From Balneatrix alpica DSM 16621 (GTDB lineage: Bacteria > Pseudomonadota > Gammaproteobacteria > Pseudomonadales > Balneatricaceae): DNA of 64,000 nucleotides. The translations under genes were made by a program, and so were the position numbers. Shown here piece by piece: positions 7,145 through 16,080 of this stretch. Position 1 is the first letter of the stretch. Each line of letters begins with the position of its first letter. The stretch is from the NCBI RefSeq assembly GCF_000619885.1, contig NZ_KK211039.1:151589-215588 (forward strand), given 5' to 3'. A model generated the notes under the pieces. The model saw nothing but the letters and a program-made list of their open reading frames with translations, did no database searches and had not been told where the DNA came from.

Positions 7145-10100
7145 CTAGCGGTTTTTCCTAAATCCCAGGATTGGGTGAAAACGCCAGCCGTTCTGATTGG
7201 CAGGTAAACGTATTGTGGCGAAGCGCCAAGCGCATTGGTTCAGGCTGATTTCAAGTGATTCGGCCAGTTCGATCAGTGCAGTCAGCATGTCGGTATCCCC
7301 CCAGGGACTAATACTGGAGCTGTTAAAGAGTTCTGGGCCGTAGTAGTGCAGCAGGCTGCCGTCGATCAGTAGAGGCCTAGGGTCCAGCTTGTTGCTGCGA
7401 TCAATTTCATGGCAGAGCAGCGCTACCTCCTCCTCATCGGGTAGAAACACTAGTTCCTGGTAATGCTGGTTGTCTTCCCGGAAGGGGAAGCATTGCGGCA
7501 ATACAGCCGTCAAACTGATATGGGGAAGGCTCCAGCAACTGTAGGCCCCTAGTGGGGGGAGCCCCTGTGCAACGGCCCCAGTACGGGCGGTACGTCTACC
7601 TGCAGGCACGGCGGCAGGGGCTGACGGCATAAGCAGGGTGTCGCGGGTGCGCTGGTGTTCCAGATCAACCAGATTGCTGCGTGGTTGTAACGGCGAGCGC
7701 TCCAGTAGCCGGGGACGTGCGTCAATCCTTTGGTATTGCTCAAGAGTCAGAATGTCAGCTAGCCGATGGCTGTTAAGGCGGGTGCTGGGTGTTTCATAGC
7801 CGGGTTGGCAAAACGCGGCCTGGGCCGGTTCACGCAGGTGCTTAATATTGGTATCAAGAATCAGCAGATTGGCTGCCTTGCAGGCACCGGGACGGTGGCG
7901 GCGGATACGCCCTGCTAACTGAATCAGTGAGCGCATGGAGGAGGGTTCAGCAATCGCCCAGTCGTAGTCATGGTCACGACCGACTTCCGTTACTGGACTG
8001 CCAAGTACCACAAATATTTGCTGGGGCTCGGGAGAGTGGTCGAGGCGCTGGCGAATATCGGCTAACTCAAATACCGCTGATGGCGTGCGCCGGTTAAGCG
8101 TCTGATCTAGCCGGTACTCGATAGCGGAACGCAGAAATAAGGGAAACTGCGAGTGGTAGACGCAGAGGTGTATTCGCCAACTTGGCGGCAATTCCTGCTG
8201 AAACAAGGCCTGAGCCACCTCAATCAGCGGTTCGATATTGGCCATGCGGATCAGGCCAAAACTGACCTGCTTGCCGCTGTGGGGATCAGTCTCGGCATGC
8301 GTTTGGTGTAAAGATTGAATGGCCTCTAACAGCAGCGGTGCTATCGCTGGGCCGATTTGCTCAAGTTGCAGCGGGGGCGCTGGCAGGGGCAGCAATTGGC
8401 TAAGGCGTCGGGCTTCTTCCTGCGCGAGTCGCTGGTAACGCTGTTGGGCAAAATTCAGATGGGACTGTGCAAATGCACTCTCATTGGCGCATTGGATCGC
8501 CAGATATTGATGTTCATCCACCCAGGCACAGCAAACGTCTACGGGGAGTCCTGGTTGGCCGCGTTGTTGTTGATACTCTTCCCGCCCTTGCCGGTAGGCA
8601 TTAAACAGCCCTTGAATCAGCGCGGGTGGTAAGGTGGCGGAAGACAGAATCAGGCGGCTACCAAGCAAACCACACCAGTAAACCAGTCGAGTCAGGGCAT
8701 GGCTGTCGGCCAGGTCGAAGTCATCAGGCTCATCCAGAATCAGGTCACTACTGAGCAATCTCAGCATGGGCAGAATTTGCCCGCCGCCGCGCAGGCTTTC
8801 GGTGGCAGGCATCAGGTGGTCAAGGGTGCAGACCAAAATAGGGGCTTCCAATAGCTGGCGGCTGCGTCCCTCCAACATCAAGCGCGCTAACAGCGGGTGG
8901 CTGTCGCAGTTGCCATCAAAGCGCAGGTGACTGCTTTCTTCCAGCAGTGAGGCAGCGGACGCTGAACCGTTCTGTTCAGCCAGCTGTTGATAGTGTTCTT
9001 GCAGCTCCCGGTGTGCGCTACCTCCGACTAATACCGCTAATTCATCATCGGCCAGATGCAGGCGGTCGCGCAGGGCATTACCGGTTTGCAGGGTGAGGGT
9101 GCGCAGCCCCAGGGCAATGGTAAAGCGCGCACCCTGTTGCGGATTAGCCAGGGCGTAAGCAATGCGGCCATTAGCCAGGGTTTTGCCACAGCCGGTTGAG
9201 GCCATATTGAGCAAAAATAGCCCTTGTTGGCTGGTGCGATCACGTAGCGCTGTGGCCATGTCGGCGGCTTTGTCTTGCCAGCGAAAACGTGGGTCATCAC
9301 TACGGCGGCGTAGTCCACGGTGACGGGCCAGGCGTGGTAGTTGCTGTTCCACTCCAGGCAGGGCATGGCTGACTAAGCTGGCATGGCTGCATACGCCTAT
9401 CAGGTGTTCGTCTAAGGGTTGATTCATCTCCCCGGTTTTTCGCAGGGTGTTGGCAAATACAGGGTAATTTGGCTCACCGCTGACCCGTTGTGGGTGTTTG
9501 AGCAAAGGCGTATTAGGTGCGCTACTCAGCGATGAGTAGTAATGGTCAGCCAGCATCAGGGTAAGGCGCGATAGATGCATGACATAGGGGCTATTGAGCC
9601 AATTCTGAAAGTCACTGGGTTGGGCTAACAGGCGTTGAGCAAGACGGGCTGCCTGCTTACGCCAGCGTGAGGTTAATGGCGGTAAGGGGTGGTCAAATTG
9701 CCAATAGCTGGCCAATTCTTGCGGACTGGCGGGCACGACGATTTCATTCCAACGGGCGTCTATTTTTAGCAATAGTTGTTGTAGCCCTGCGCTATTGATG
9801 CCTTTGGGCTTCTTTCCCCAGCGAAGTTGCTGCTGTTGATCATCAAACGCTGGGTAGGCCGGTAAGCGGTGATGGCTGAGAACCAGCCAGCCAATAGCCG
9901 TTGCCAGAGGTGGAAGATGCTCAAATGGAGGGCGGCACTGGGAGTCCAGCCCATCTTTTTGCAGATGTTGTAACCAGCGTTGATCATCCTCTGCACTAGG
10001 GTTAAGCAAGCGGGTTAGCCATTGTTCATCGCTGTCTTGGCCGACAAAGGCGAGAAACAAACGCAGTGAAATCCACTCGTGGCGGTAGCGGTTTCGCTCA

Positions 10101-10522
10101 CTGAGCTGACCTTGCAGACGTAATTGAAAAGCACGACAAGCCTTGCCCAGATCATGCATAAGGGCGGCCATGGCGGATAACAGGTAGATGGCCGCGCCAC
10201 AATGCCAGTCGTTTTCATCTTGCTGGCGAATGATATCCCGTTCTGTGGTATTGGTTGGCACTGCACCCTGCTCATTAAAACGGCTCGCATTGCCCACAAT
10301 CCAGATCAACTCACTATGATCACGTCCACGTATCCAATGGCAGGCAACGGCAGTATTGCGTCGGGCTGATTTGCGCAGCAGCTTGCGCAGGGTGTCCAAG
10401 CCCGCCTGGGTGATGGCGGTTTGCCAGGTGCGCTCGCCACGGCGTTCGGCAAATTGGTCGAGAATACGGCGGGTTTCTACCAGCGCGCGTTTGTCACACT
10501 GGGAGATCAATAGAATATTCAT
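7145..10522 (-). CDS. cas3: Cas2-Cas3 fusion, HD nuclease/helicase, type I-F
   Basis: This 1125-residue protein is the I-F fusion of Cas2, used in spacer acquisition with Cas1, and the Cas3 nuclease-helicase that degrades target DNA. Residues 1 to about 95 form the Cas2 part (MNILLISQCDKRALVETRR). The HD motif is MHDLGK (His123-Asp124). Helicase motifs follow in order: STGCGKT (Walker A), LILDEPDD (motif II), LSSATLPP (motif III) and QLAGRIRRHR (motif VI). The ATG at 10522 is chosen because it starts the Cas2 fold and forms an ATGA overlap with the cas1 stop; the longer ORF upstream lies inside cas1. All motifs needed for activity are visible. Confidence 0.97.
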   Translation of the reverse strand: MNILLISQCDKRALVETRRILDQFAERRGERTWQTAITQAGLDTLRKLLRKSARRNTAVACHWIRGRDHSELIWIVGNASRFNEQGAVPTNTTERDIIRQQDENDWHCGAAIYLLSAMAALMHDLGKACRAFQLRLQGQLSERNRYRHEWISLRLFLAFVGQDSDEQWLTRLLNPSAEDDQRWLQHLQKDGLDSQCRPPFEHLPPLATAIGWLVLSHHRLPAYPAFDDQQQQLRWGKKPKGINSAGLQQLLLKIDARWNEIVVPASPQELASYWQFDHPLPPLTSRWRKQAARLAQRLLAQPSDFQNWLNSPYVMHLSRLTLMLADHYYSSLSSAPNTPLLKHPQRVSGEPNYPVFANTLRKTGEMNQPLDEHLIGVCSHASLVSHALPGVEQQLPRLARHRGLRRRSDDPRFRWQDKAADMATALRDRTSQQGLFLLNMASTGCGKTLANGRIAYALANPQQGARFTIALGLRTLTLQTGNALRDRLHLADDELAVLVGGSAHRELQEHYQQLAEQNGSASAASLLEESSHLRFDGNCDSHPLLARLMLEGRSRQLLEAPILVCTLDHLMPATESLRGGGQILPMLRLLSSDLILDEPDDFDLADSHALTRLVYWCGLLGSRLILSSATLPPALIQGLFNAYRQGREEYQQQRGQPGLPVDVCCAWVDEHQYLAIQCANESAFAQSHLNFAQQRYQRLAQEEARRLSQLLPLPAPPLQLEQIGPAIAPLLLEAIQSLHQTHAETDPHSGKQVSFGLIRMANIEPLIEVAQALFQQELPPSWRIHLCVYHSQFPLFLRSAIEYRLDQTLNRRTPSAVFELADIRQRLDHSPEPQQIFVVLGSPVTEVGRDHDYDWAIAEPSSMRSLIQLAGRIRRHRPGACKAANLLILDTNIKHLREPAQAAFCQPGYETPSTRLNSHRLADILTLEQYQRIDARPRLLERSPLQPRSNLVDLEHQRTRDTLLMPSAPAAVPAGRRTARTGAVAQGLPPLGAYSCWSLPHISLTAVLPQCFPFREDNQHYQELVFLPDEEEVALLCHEIDRSNKLDPRPLLIDGSLLHYYGPELFNSSSISPWGDTDMLTALIELAESLEISLNQCAWRFATIRLPANQNGWRFHPILGFRKNR

Positions 10523-11511
10523 CCCTGTGATTCCATCTGCGCTTGGTGACCAAGCTGCTCGGCAGTGGCCTTCAGGGTATCGATCATAAAGTCCAATGCT
10601 TCGCTGCGGGTCAGCCCATCGATGCACTGCTGGCGGAAGCTTTGCTCTTCATCACCATTCATGGCGCAGATAAAGGCCAGCGGCAGGATGATGGCGTCTT
10701 TGACTAAATCCGCCACATCAAATACCAGTCCGCCGCGACGGGTTTTGCCATGCAGTATTGCCAGCCCGTGGGGCAGCCCTAACACCCAGCAGGCGGTGGC
10801 GCCCAGGCCATAGGCCAGATAGTTACCGTGATCGAGAAAACGGTTGGCAGGGTCGGTGCCGCCGCCACGTTTGGCACGGACAAAATCACCGTATTGCGTA
10901 GTGGTGGCGGCTAATTTGAACAGTCGTTTGCTGAGGCGGGCTTCTTCGGTCAGGAGAAAGGTATGGTCAGGTGCATTATTGATGGCTTCAAGTGATTGGC
11001 TGAGGAGATGCTGGAGTGCCTGACTATCTGGTTTAAAGCCCAGCTCCCGCAGCGTGCGCTCATGCAGCCATTGTTGGCGAATACGTTCCAGTCGGGCGCG
11101 TTGAAAGGTCTTGGCGGCTTCCAGGCGCAGGGTGTCGGTAAACCAGAAACGTACCCAGTTTTGTAAGTACTCGGTTGGGCGGTATTCGCTCTGCGGGGAA
11201 AACCAGGCAATGTCGATATCGATTTCATTGGCACTGAATAAGGGTGTACCTCCGCCCCCGCAAAATCCCACCATAACGCCAGCTTTGGCCAGCTCTCGCA
11301 TGGCTGCCTGGGTAATAGAGGTACCGGTGCCAAGCAGTAGGGTGGTGGTATTGGCAATGGGGATATTCCAATACAACTGGCGTTTGCCTTCATCCGTGAC
11401 GTATTCAACCCGGCCACCATTGACTAGCACGCGGCAGTGTTGCAGGTAGTACAGATTGGCTCGTTTGGAGTGAAGGATCGTTTTGAGATCAGAGGGGCTG
11501 ATATCGTCCAT
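10519..11511 (-). CDS. cas1: CRISPR integrase Cas1, type I-F
   Basis: This 330-residue metal-dependent integrase inserts new spacers at the leader end of the array, with the Cas2-3 fusion. Candidate metal ligands are the Glu in LLTEEARLSKR, the His in LPHGLAILHGK and the Asp in GLVFDVADLVKD, spaced as in Cas1. The N-terminal beta domain begins MDDISPSDLKTILHSKRANL. The ATG at 11511 follows AGGGAGA at good spacing; an upstream ATG at 11532 lies before that ribosome site and is less likely. This is the first gene of the cas operon and overlaps cas2-3 by 4 bp. Confidence 0.96.
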   Translation of the reverse strand: MDDISPSDLKTILHSKRANLYYLQHCRVLVNGGRVEYVTDEGKRQLYWNIPIANTTTLLLGTGTSITQAAMRELAKAGVMVGFCGGGGTPLFSANEIDIDIAWFSPQSEYRPTEYLQNWVRFWFTDTLRLEAAKTFQRARLERIRQQWLHERTLRELGFKPDSQALQHLLSQSLEAINNAPDHTFLLTEEARLSKRLFKLAATTTQYGDFVRAKRGGGTDPANRFLDHGNYLAYGLGATACWVLGLPHGLAILHGKTRRGGLVFDVADLVKDAIILPLAFICAMNGDEEQSFRQQCIDGLTRSEALDFMIDTLKATAEQLGHQAQMESQG

Positions 11512-11539
11512 GAAGCGTTCTCCCTGAAGCACTTATGTT

Positions 11540-11569
11540 TTTATAAATGAACTTTCCTGGGTCTGCCAC
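11540..11569 (-). promoter_or_regulatory. Candidate cas operon promoter
   Basis: The minus strand shows GTGGCA (11564-11569, 4 of 6 matches to the -35 consensus), an 18-bp spacer and TATAAA (11540-11545), about 30 bp before the cas1 ATG. It is the best sigma70-like pair in the gap between cas1 and the divergent gene. Confidence 0.4.
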
Positions 11570-11729
11570 TGATCCTGGTCATTAAGTGTGGTCGCTGCTA
11601 CTTGCCACGGCGCGACGGGTGGTCACTAGCTAGGCCGTGATAGTGGATGTTGCACCTTAGGCAAATCGGCAATTGAAATTCTGTTTTCTCAGCCGTAAGT
11701 GAAAAGGCAGAGCAGGGCGGGGTAGGCTG

Positions 11730-12200
11730 ATGAGTAAGGGCGCGGCACAGGAGTTTGAACAGGCCTTTTTTGCAGGCTTGCAGGCACTGGATGATAGTAG
11801 CTTTCCTAAGCGTTGTGCTAACTGTGGGCGGGAGTATGCCTCACAGCAGGATTTTCTCCTGCAGACCCAGCAAGTGCGGGATGACTGTACCGGGCTGAAG
11901 GAGGGCTGGGATGAGCAGGACCGCACTGTTGTTGAGGTATTCCGCAATTGTCTCTGTGGTTCTACCTTGATGACATTTTGTGGTGATAGGCGTGACTTTA
12001 GTCCGGAGGGGATGGAGCGGCGTCGGCGTTTTGATGCGTTGCTGAAAATGCTGGAGCAAAAAGGGGTTCAGCCGGAGCAGGGGCGGCAGTTATTGTTGTC
12101 GGCAATGCGGGGGCAACGGGCAGAGTTATTGCAAAAACTGGGGTTAACGCCTTTATCTACTCCTGCAACGGGGGCCTTACCTGACAATCTCTCTGATTAA
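11730..12200 (+). CDS. Conserved-looking protein with zinc-binding-type cysteines, function unknown
   Basis: This 156-residue soluble protein has no signal peptide or membrane segment. Residues 24-35 read SFPKRCANCGRE with a CxxC pair, and a second motif, FRNCLCGSTL, gives a CxC pair about 45 residues later; the four cysteines could hold one metal ion. The C-terminal third is helical and charged (RRRRFDALLKMLEQKG). The ATG follows a purine-rich GGGCGGGG region. It is transcribed away from cas1 and does not resemble a Cas or anti-CRISPR-associated protein I know. A hairpin follows at 12245-12269. I recognise the general type from related gammaproteobacteria but cannot name a function. Confidence 0.75.
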   Translation: MSKGAAQEFEQAFFAGLQALDDSSFPKRCANCGREYASQQDFLLQTQQVRDDCTGLKEGWDEQDRTVVEVFRNCLCGSTLMTFCGDRRDFSPEGMERRRRFDALLKMLEQKGVQPEQGRQLLLSAMRGQRAELLQKLGLTPLSTPATGALPDNLSD

Positions 12201-12244
12201 GAAGGTCAAAAGAGCCTGCTGGTTGTTGGTTGAGGGGTAGCTAA

Positions 12245-12269
12245 GCGGGAGCCGAAATTTGGCTCCCGC
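12245..12269. terminator. Stem-loop between convergent genes
   Basis: GCGGGAGCC and GGCTCCCGC form a perfect 9-bp stem with a 7-nt loop. It lies between two genes that end towards each other. Neither side has a U-tract, so it may end transcription weakly or only protect 3' ends. Confidence 0.45.
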
Positions 12270-12333
12270 GATTAGCGGCGGTGCAAAGGCTCAAGCGATT
12301 AGCCTAATGGCCAGGGTGCTGAGCAGCCCGCGT

Positions 12334-14022
12334 TTAATTCAGCCCTTTCAGCCCAAGTTCTTCGGTGCTGATCTCACGCATTTTGAACTTCTGGATTTTG
12401 CCAGTGACGGTCATGGGGAATTCGTCAACAAACTTGAAGTAGCGCGGCACCTTGTAGTGGGCAATCTTGCCTTTGCAGAAAGCTTGTAAGTCTTCAGCCT
12501 CAACTTGTTGACCAGGTTGTAATTTCACCCAAGCGATAATTTCTTCACCGTATTTTTCGTCCGGTACGCCAGTCACTTGGACATCGGCTACCGCTGGGTG
12601 GGTGTAGAGAAACTCTTCGATTTCCCGTGGGTAGACGTTTTCACCACCCCGAATAATCATGTCTTTGCTGCGTCCGACAATACGGACATAGCCTTCTTCA
12701 TCCATGATGGCGAGGTCGCCGGTATGCATCCAGCCCGCTTCATCGATGGCATCGGCGGTCGCATTGGGGTTATTCCAATATTTGAGCATAACGGAGTAGC
12801 CGCGGGTGCAGAGTTCACCTATTTCACCGCGTGCAACAATTTGGCCATTGGGGGCGACGATCTTGGTCTCAATATGGGGTTGGGTGCGGCCAACTGAGCC
12901 TACTCGTTTTTCGATGGGGTCATCGGCGCTAGTCTGAGTGGAGACAGGGCTGGTCTCGGTCATGCCATAGGCAATTTGCACTTCGCTCATGTGCATTTGT
13001 TCGATGACTTTTTTCATCACCTCAATCGGGCAGGGAGAGCCCGCCATAATGCCGGTACGCAGACTGGAGAGATCGTATTCTTTGAAGTTGGGGTGACCGA
13101 GCTCGGCAATAAACATGGTAGGCACGCCGTAGAGGGCGGTGGCGCGCTCTTCTGCCACGCATTGCAGGACGGTTTCGGGGTCAAAGGCATCGCCGGGGTA
13201 GATCATGGTTGCGCCATGGGTGACGCAACCGAGGTTGCCCATCACCATACCAAAGCAGTGGTACAGGGGGACGGGGATAACCAGACGATCTTGCGCGGTG
13301 AATCTCATGCTTTCGGCGACAAAGTAGCCGTTATTGAGAATGTTGTGGTGGCTGAGGGTAGCCCCCTTGGGGAAGCCGGTGGTGCCAGAGGTGTATTGAA
13401 TGTTGATGGGATCATCAAACTCCAGGCTGGCTTGGCGCTCGGTCAGTTGGCTGGCGCTTAAGTTGCTTCCCCCAGCAAGTAAATCGTCCCAGCTGAGCAT
13501 GCCTTCTTTGACGCCTGCGGCCAGGGTGACGATGCCTTTTAAATGGGGCAGGCGCTGGCTTTGCAAGGCACCGGGACGTTGGTGAATCAGCTCGGGGGCC
13601 AGGTCATAGAGCATCTGGCTGTAGTTGGAGCTTTTAAAGGTGTCGGCGCTGATCAGCCAACTGCACTCGGATTGGTTGAGGGCGTATTCCAGTTCATGCA
13701 GACGATAGGCGGGGTTGATGTTCACTAGGATGGCGCCAACTTTAGCGGTGGCAAATTGGGCAATACACCATTGGGCGCAGTTGGGGGCCCAGATGCCGAC
13801 GCGATCTCCTTTTTTAATGTCCAGTGCCATTAAGCCCAGTGCGCATTGATCGACCTGTTGTTGTAGCTGCCGATAGCTGTAGCGCAGTTGTTGGTGTTTG
13901 ACGACCAGGGCTTCATTGTCGGGGTATTGCGCCACGATATGGTCGAAGAAGTCGCCAATAGTCATGCCGATTAACGGCTGCTGGCTGGTGCCATGGGTGT
14001 AGCTGGGTAGGGGCCTGGACAT
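12334..14022 (-). CDS. AMP-forming acyl-CoA synthetase
   Basis: This 562-residue member of the ANL superfamily activates a carboxylic acid to its CoA thioester with ATP. The phosphate-binding motif [11 protein letters not shown] is at 210-220. The YGMTETSP motif follows, then [18 protein letters not shown] and the hinge region [20 protein letters not shown]. The C-terminal lysine lies in [14 protein letters not shown]. The substrate is not evident; the closest look is to medium- or branched-chain fatty acyl-CoA ligases. AGAGGGA precedes the ATG. It is divergent from a branched-chain-type ABC transporter, and a palindrome resembling LiuR operators lies upstream, so a link to uptake and activation of branched or short-chain acids is plausible but inferred. 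Confidence 0.92.
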   Translation of the reverse strand: MSRPLPSYTHGTSQQPLIGMTIGDFFDHIVAQYPDNEALVVKHQQLRYSYRQLQQQVDQCALGLMALDIKKGDRVGIWAPNCAQWCIAQFATAKVGAILVNINPAYRLHELEYALNQSECSWLISADTFKSSNYSQMLYDLAPELIHQRPGALQSQRLPHLKGIVTLAAGVKEGMLSWDDLLAGGSNLSASQLTERQASLEFDDPINIQYTSGTTGFPKGATLSHHNILNNGYFVAESMRFTAQDRLVIPVPLYHCFGMVMGNLGCVTHGATMIYPGDAFDPETVLQCVAEERATALYGVPTMFIAELGHPNFKEYDLSSLRTGIMAGSPCPIEVMKKVIEQMHMSEVQIAYGMTETSPVSTQTSADDPIEKRVGSVGRTQPHIETKIVAPNGQIVARGEIGELCTRGYSVMLKYWNNPNATADAIDEAGWMHTGDLAIMDEEGYVRIVGRSKDMIIRGGENVYPREIEEFLYTHPAVADVQVTGVPDEKYGEEIIAWVKLQPGQQVEAEDLQAFCKGKIAHYKVPRYFKFVDEFPMTVTGKIQKFKMREISTEELGLKGLN

Positions 14023-14487
14023 CTTGTATCCCTCTTAAACTCTTGTTGTTTTTACTTAGGGTGAAGGTGCAAAGTTGACGTTAACGTTAGCATCTGTTCG
14101 TCAGGGGTGCAGTCTGACTAAAGTCTAATAGGGTAATTGCTTAGTTTTAGTTGTGAGAAAAGACGCTGCAAATAAGGGATAACCCTAGGTTTTGTAACGC
14201 TTTTTAGTTGTATCTGGATAGGGGTTAGCTAAAAAACCGACGATAGGGTGAAAACCTTATACCAAAGTAGGGTTTCTACCGGCTCGGGAAAGTCTGCATA
14301 GTGGTGTTCAGGATGTTTACGTAAAGGGAAACCTTGCGTGACGCGCTTTGAATAAGGCTGCAAGCGTTACCAGTACTGGGTTCGTTCCTGTAAGGGGTGA
14401 CCTGGCCGGGTGGCAAGCAGCGGGCGACAAGCCTTTAAAGCGCACCGGATTAAATAAAAATAACAGTCTCCGGTAAGAGGGCACAGT
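14023..14487. other. Divergent control region, acyl-CoA synthetase / ABC transporter
   Basis: No gene is supported in this 465-bp gap. It holds a LiuR-like palindrome at 14075-14090, a perfect 10-bp palindrome TTTACGTAAA at 14316-14325, and a conspicuous stretch around 14250-14280 with ACCTTATACCAAAGTAGGGT. The minus ORF at 14317-14592 is read through the start of livG and has no ribosome site. The region is therefore probably regulatory for both divergent units. Confidence 0.6.
14075..14090. promoter_or_regulatory. LiuR-like palindromic operator
   Basis: TTGACGTTAACGTTAG is a 16-bp dyad with six of eight paired positions intact, including the full ACGTTAACGT core. It closely resembles the operators of the MerR-family regulator LiuR, which controls branched-chain amino acid and isovalerate breakdown in gammaproteobacteria. 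It lies about 53 bp before the acyl-CoA synthetase ATG. No liuR gene is in the window. Confidence 0.4.
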
Positions 14488-15264
14488 ATGAGCACCCCTT
14501 ATGTGCTGGAAACCCAGGGCTTGGTCAAAGAGTTTAAAGGGTTTACAGCGGTTGATAATGTCAACCTCAAAGTACAGCGCGGTCATATCCATGCGCTGAT
14601 TGGTCCTAATGGCGCAGGTAAAACCACGGTGTTTAACCTGTTGACCAAGTTCTTAACGCCTACCCGTGGGCAGATTCTGTTTAATGGCACGGATATCACC
14701 GGTGACAAGCCACAGGATATTGCTCGTAAAGGAGTGGTGCGTTCTTTTCAGATTTCCTCTGTTTTTCCGCACTTAACCGTATTGGAAAATGTGCGGGTGG
14801 CGCTGCAGCGCAAATTAGGCACCAGCTTTCATTTCTGGAAGTCAGAAAGCAGTCTCAATGTGCTTAATGATCGTGCCCATGAGTTGCTCGAGTCTGTTGG
14901 CCTAAAGCGCTATGCCCAAGCGGTGGCGGTGGAGCTGCCTTATGGTCAGAAACGTGCACTGGAGTTGGCGACTACGCTGGCATTGGAGCCGGAGCTGCTG
15001 CTGTTGGATGAGCCAACCCAGGGAATGGGCCATGAAGATGTCAGTGTGGTGGCGGAGCTGATCAAAAAGGTTGCCGTGGGCCGCACTATCTTAATGGTTG
15101 AGCATAACCTGCATGTGGTGGCGGATCTGTCCGACCGTATCACCGTGTTGCAGCGTGGCGCGATTCTGACCGAAGGGGATTACCAAACCGTGTCGAAAGA
15201 TCCGCGGGTAATGGAAGCTTATCTGGGTGTCAGTGCCGATGGCTCTGACGAGGCCGCTGCCTGA
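14488..15264 (+). CDS. Branched-chain-type ABC transporter ATPase, LivG-like
   Basis: This 258-residue ATPase powers import by the transporter encoded by the next four genes. Walker A is GPNGAGKTT near residues 39-47 and Walker B is LLLLDEPTQGMG. The signature motif reads ELPYGQKRALELA in place of the more usual LSYGQ. A switch histidine is in MVEHNLH. The ATG follows AAGAGG. It is first in a + strand operon, 10 bp before the second ATPase. The divergence of the signature and of TQGMG from ordinary LivG suggests a subfamily with a different substrate, which may not be an amino acid. Confidence 0.9.
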   Translation: MSTPYVLETQGLVKEFKGFTAVDNVNLKVQRGHIHALIGPNGAGKTTVFNLLTKFLTPTRGQILFNGTDITGDKPQDIARKGVVRSFQISSVFPHLTVLENVRVALQRKLGTSFHFWKSESSLNVLNDRAHELLESVGLKRYAQAVAVELPYGQKRALELATTLALEPELLLLDEPTQGMGHEDVSVVAELIKKVAVGRTILMVEHNLHVVADLSDRITVLQRGAILTEGDYQTVSKDPRVMEAYLGVSADGSDEAAA

Positions 15265-15274
15265 GGGAAATCCG

Positions 15275-15997
15275 ATGTCTAATGATGTAGCTGCGGACCG
15301 TGAAAAGGTTCGCTTGCGTGATCTACACGCATTTTATGGCGAGTCCCATATTTTGCATGGGGTCAATCTGGTGGTTAATCGGGGTGAGTTGGTAACTCTG
15401 CTGGGACGTAATGGCTCAGGACGTACCACCACGCTGCGAGCGATTATGAATATGGTGGGCCGTCGTACCGGCTCCATCATGATTAATGGTCGGGAAACCA
15501 TCGATTGCCCAGCGCACCGTATCGCTCACCTGGGGGTGGGTTACTGTCCGGAAGAGCGGGGCATCTTTGCCAGTCTGTCGGTGGAGGAGAATCTGTTGTT
15601 GCCGCCGATGGTGCGCAGCGATGGCATGAGCCTCGATGAGATCTATGAACTCTTTCCTAATTTGCTTGAGCGCAAGAATAGCCAGGGCACCCGTCTATCC
15701 GGTGGGGAGCAACAAATGCTGGCGATGGCCCGTATCCTGCGCTCGGGTGCCAATATTCTGCTGCTGGATGAAATCACTGAGGGCTTGGCGCCGGTTATCG
15801 TCAAGCGTTTGGGTGAGGTGCTAACGCTGTTAAAAGAGCGTGGCTTGACCATTGTCCTGGTGGAGCAGAATTTCCGCTTTGCAGCGCCTTTGGCTGACCG
15901 TCACTACGTGATGGAGCATGGCAATGTGGTGGAAATGATCAGCAAGGATGAGCTCAGTGCCAAGAGTGGCACTCTGAATGCGTACTTGGGTGTGTAA
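15275..15997 (+). CDS. Branched-chain-type ABC transporter ATPase, LivF-like
   Basis: This 240-residue protein is the second nucleotide-binding subunit. The signature is RLSGGEQQMLAMARIL and Walker B is ILLLDEITEGLAP, with the usual proline replaced by isoleucine. The Walker A reads GRNGSGRTTT: the normally conserved lysine is arginine (codon CGT). The start at 15275 (MSNDVAADREK) follows GAGGGAAA; the longer ORF from 15227 overlaps the end of the first ATPase and is less likely. With the partner ATPase carrying a normal P-loop, this may be an asymmetric pair in which one site turns over poorly. Confidence 0.9.
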   Translation: MSNDVAADREKVRLRDLHAFYGESHILHGVNLVVNRGELVTLLGRNGSGRTTTLRAIMNMVGRRTGSIMINGRETIDCPAHRIAHLGVGYCPEERGIFASLSVEENLLLPPMVRSDGMSLDEIYELFPNLLERKNSQGTRLSGGEQQMLAMARILRSGANILLLDEITEGLAPVIVKRLGEVLTLLKERGLTIVLVEQNFRFAAPLADRHYVMEHGNVVEMISKDELSAKSGTLNAYLGV

Positions 15998-16080
15998 GCC
16001 TGCTTACCCCTGAACCTGTGAAGTCAACAATAAGAAGTCATACAACAACAATAAAACGACCCCCTGAAGGAGGGATTCCT

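Noticed and set aside
14317-14592. Minus ORF in the gap before livG
   Set aside because: It overlaps the real livG start, lacks a ribosome site and has no family features.
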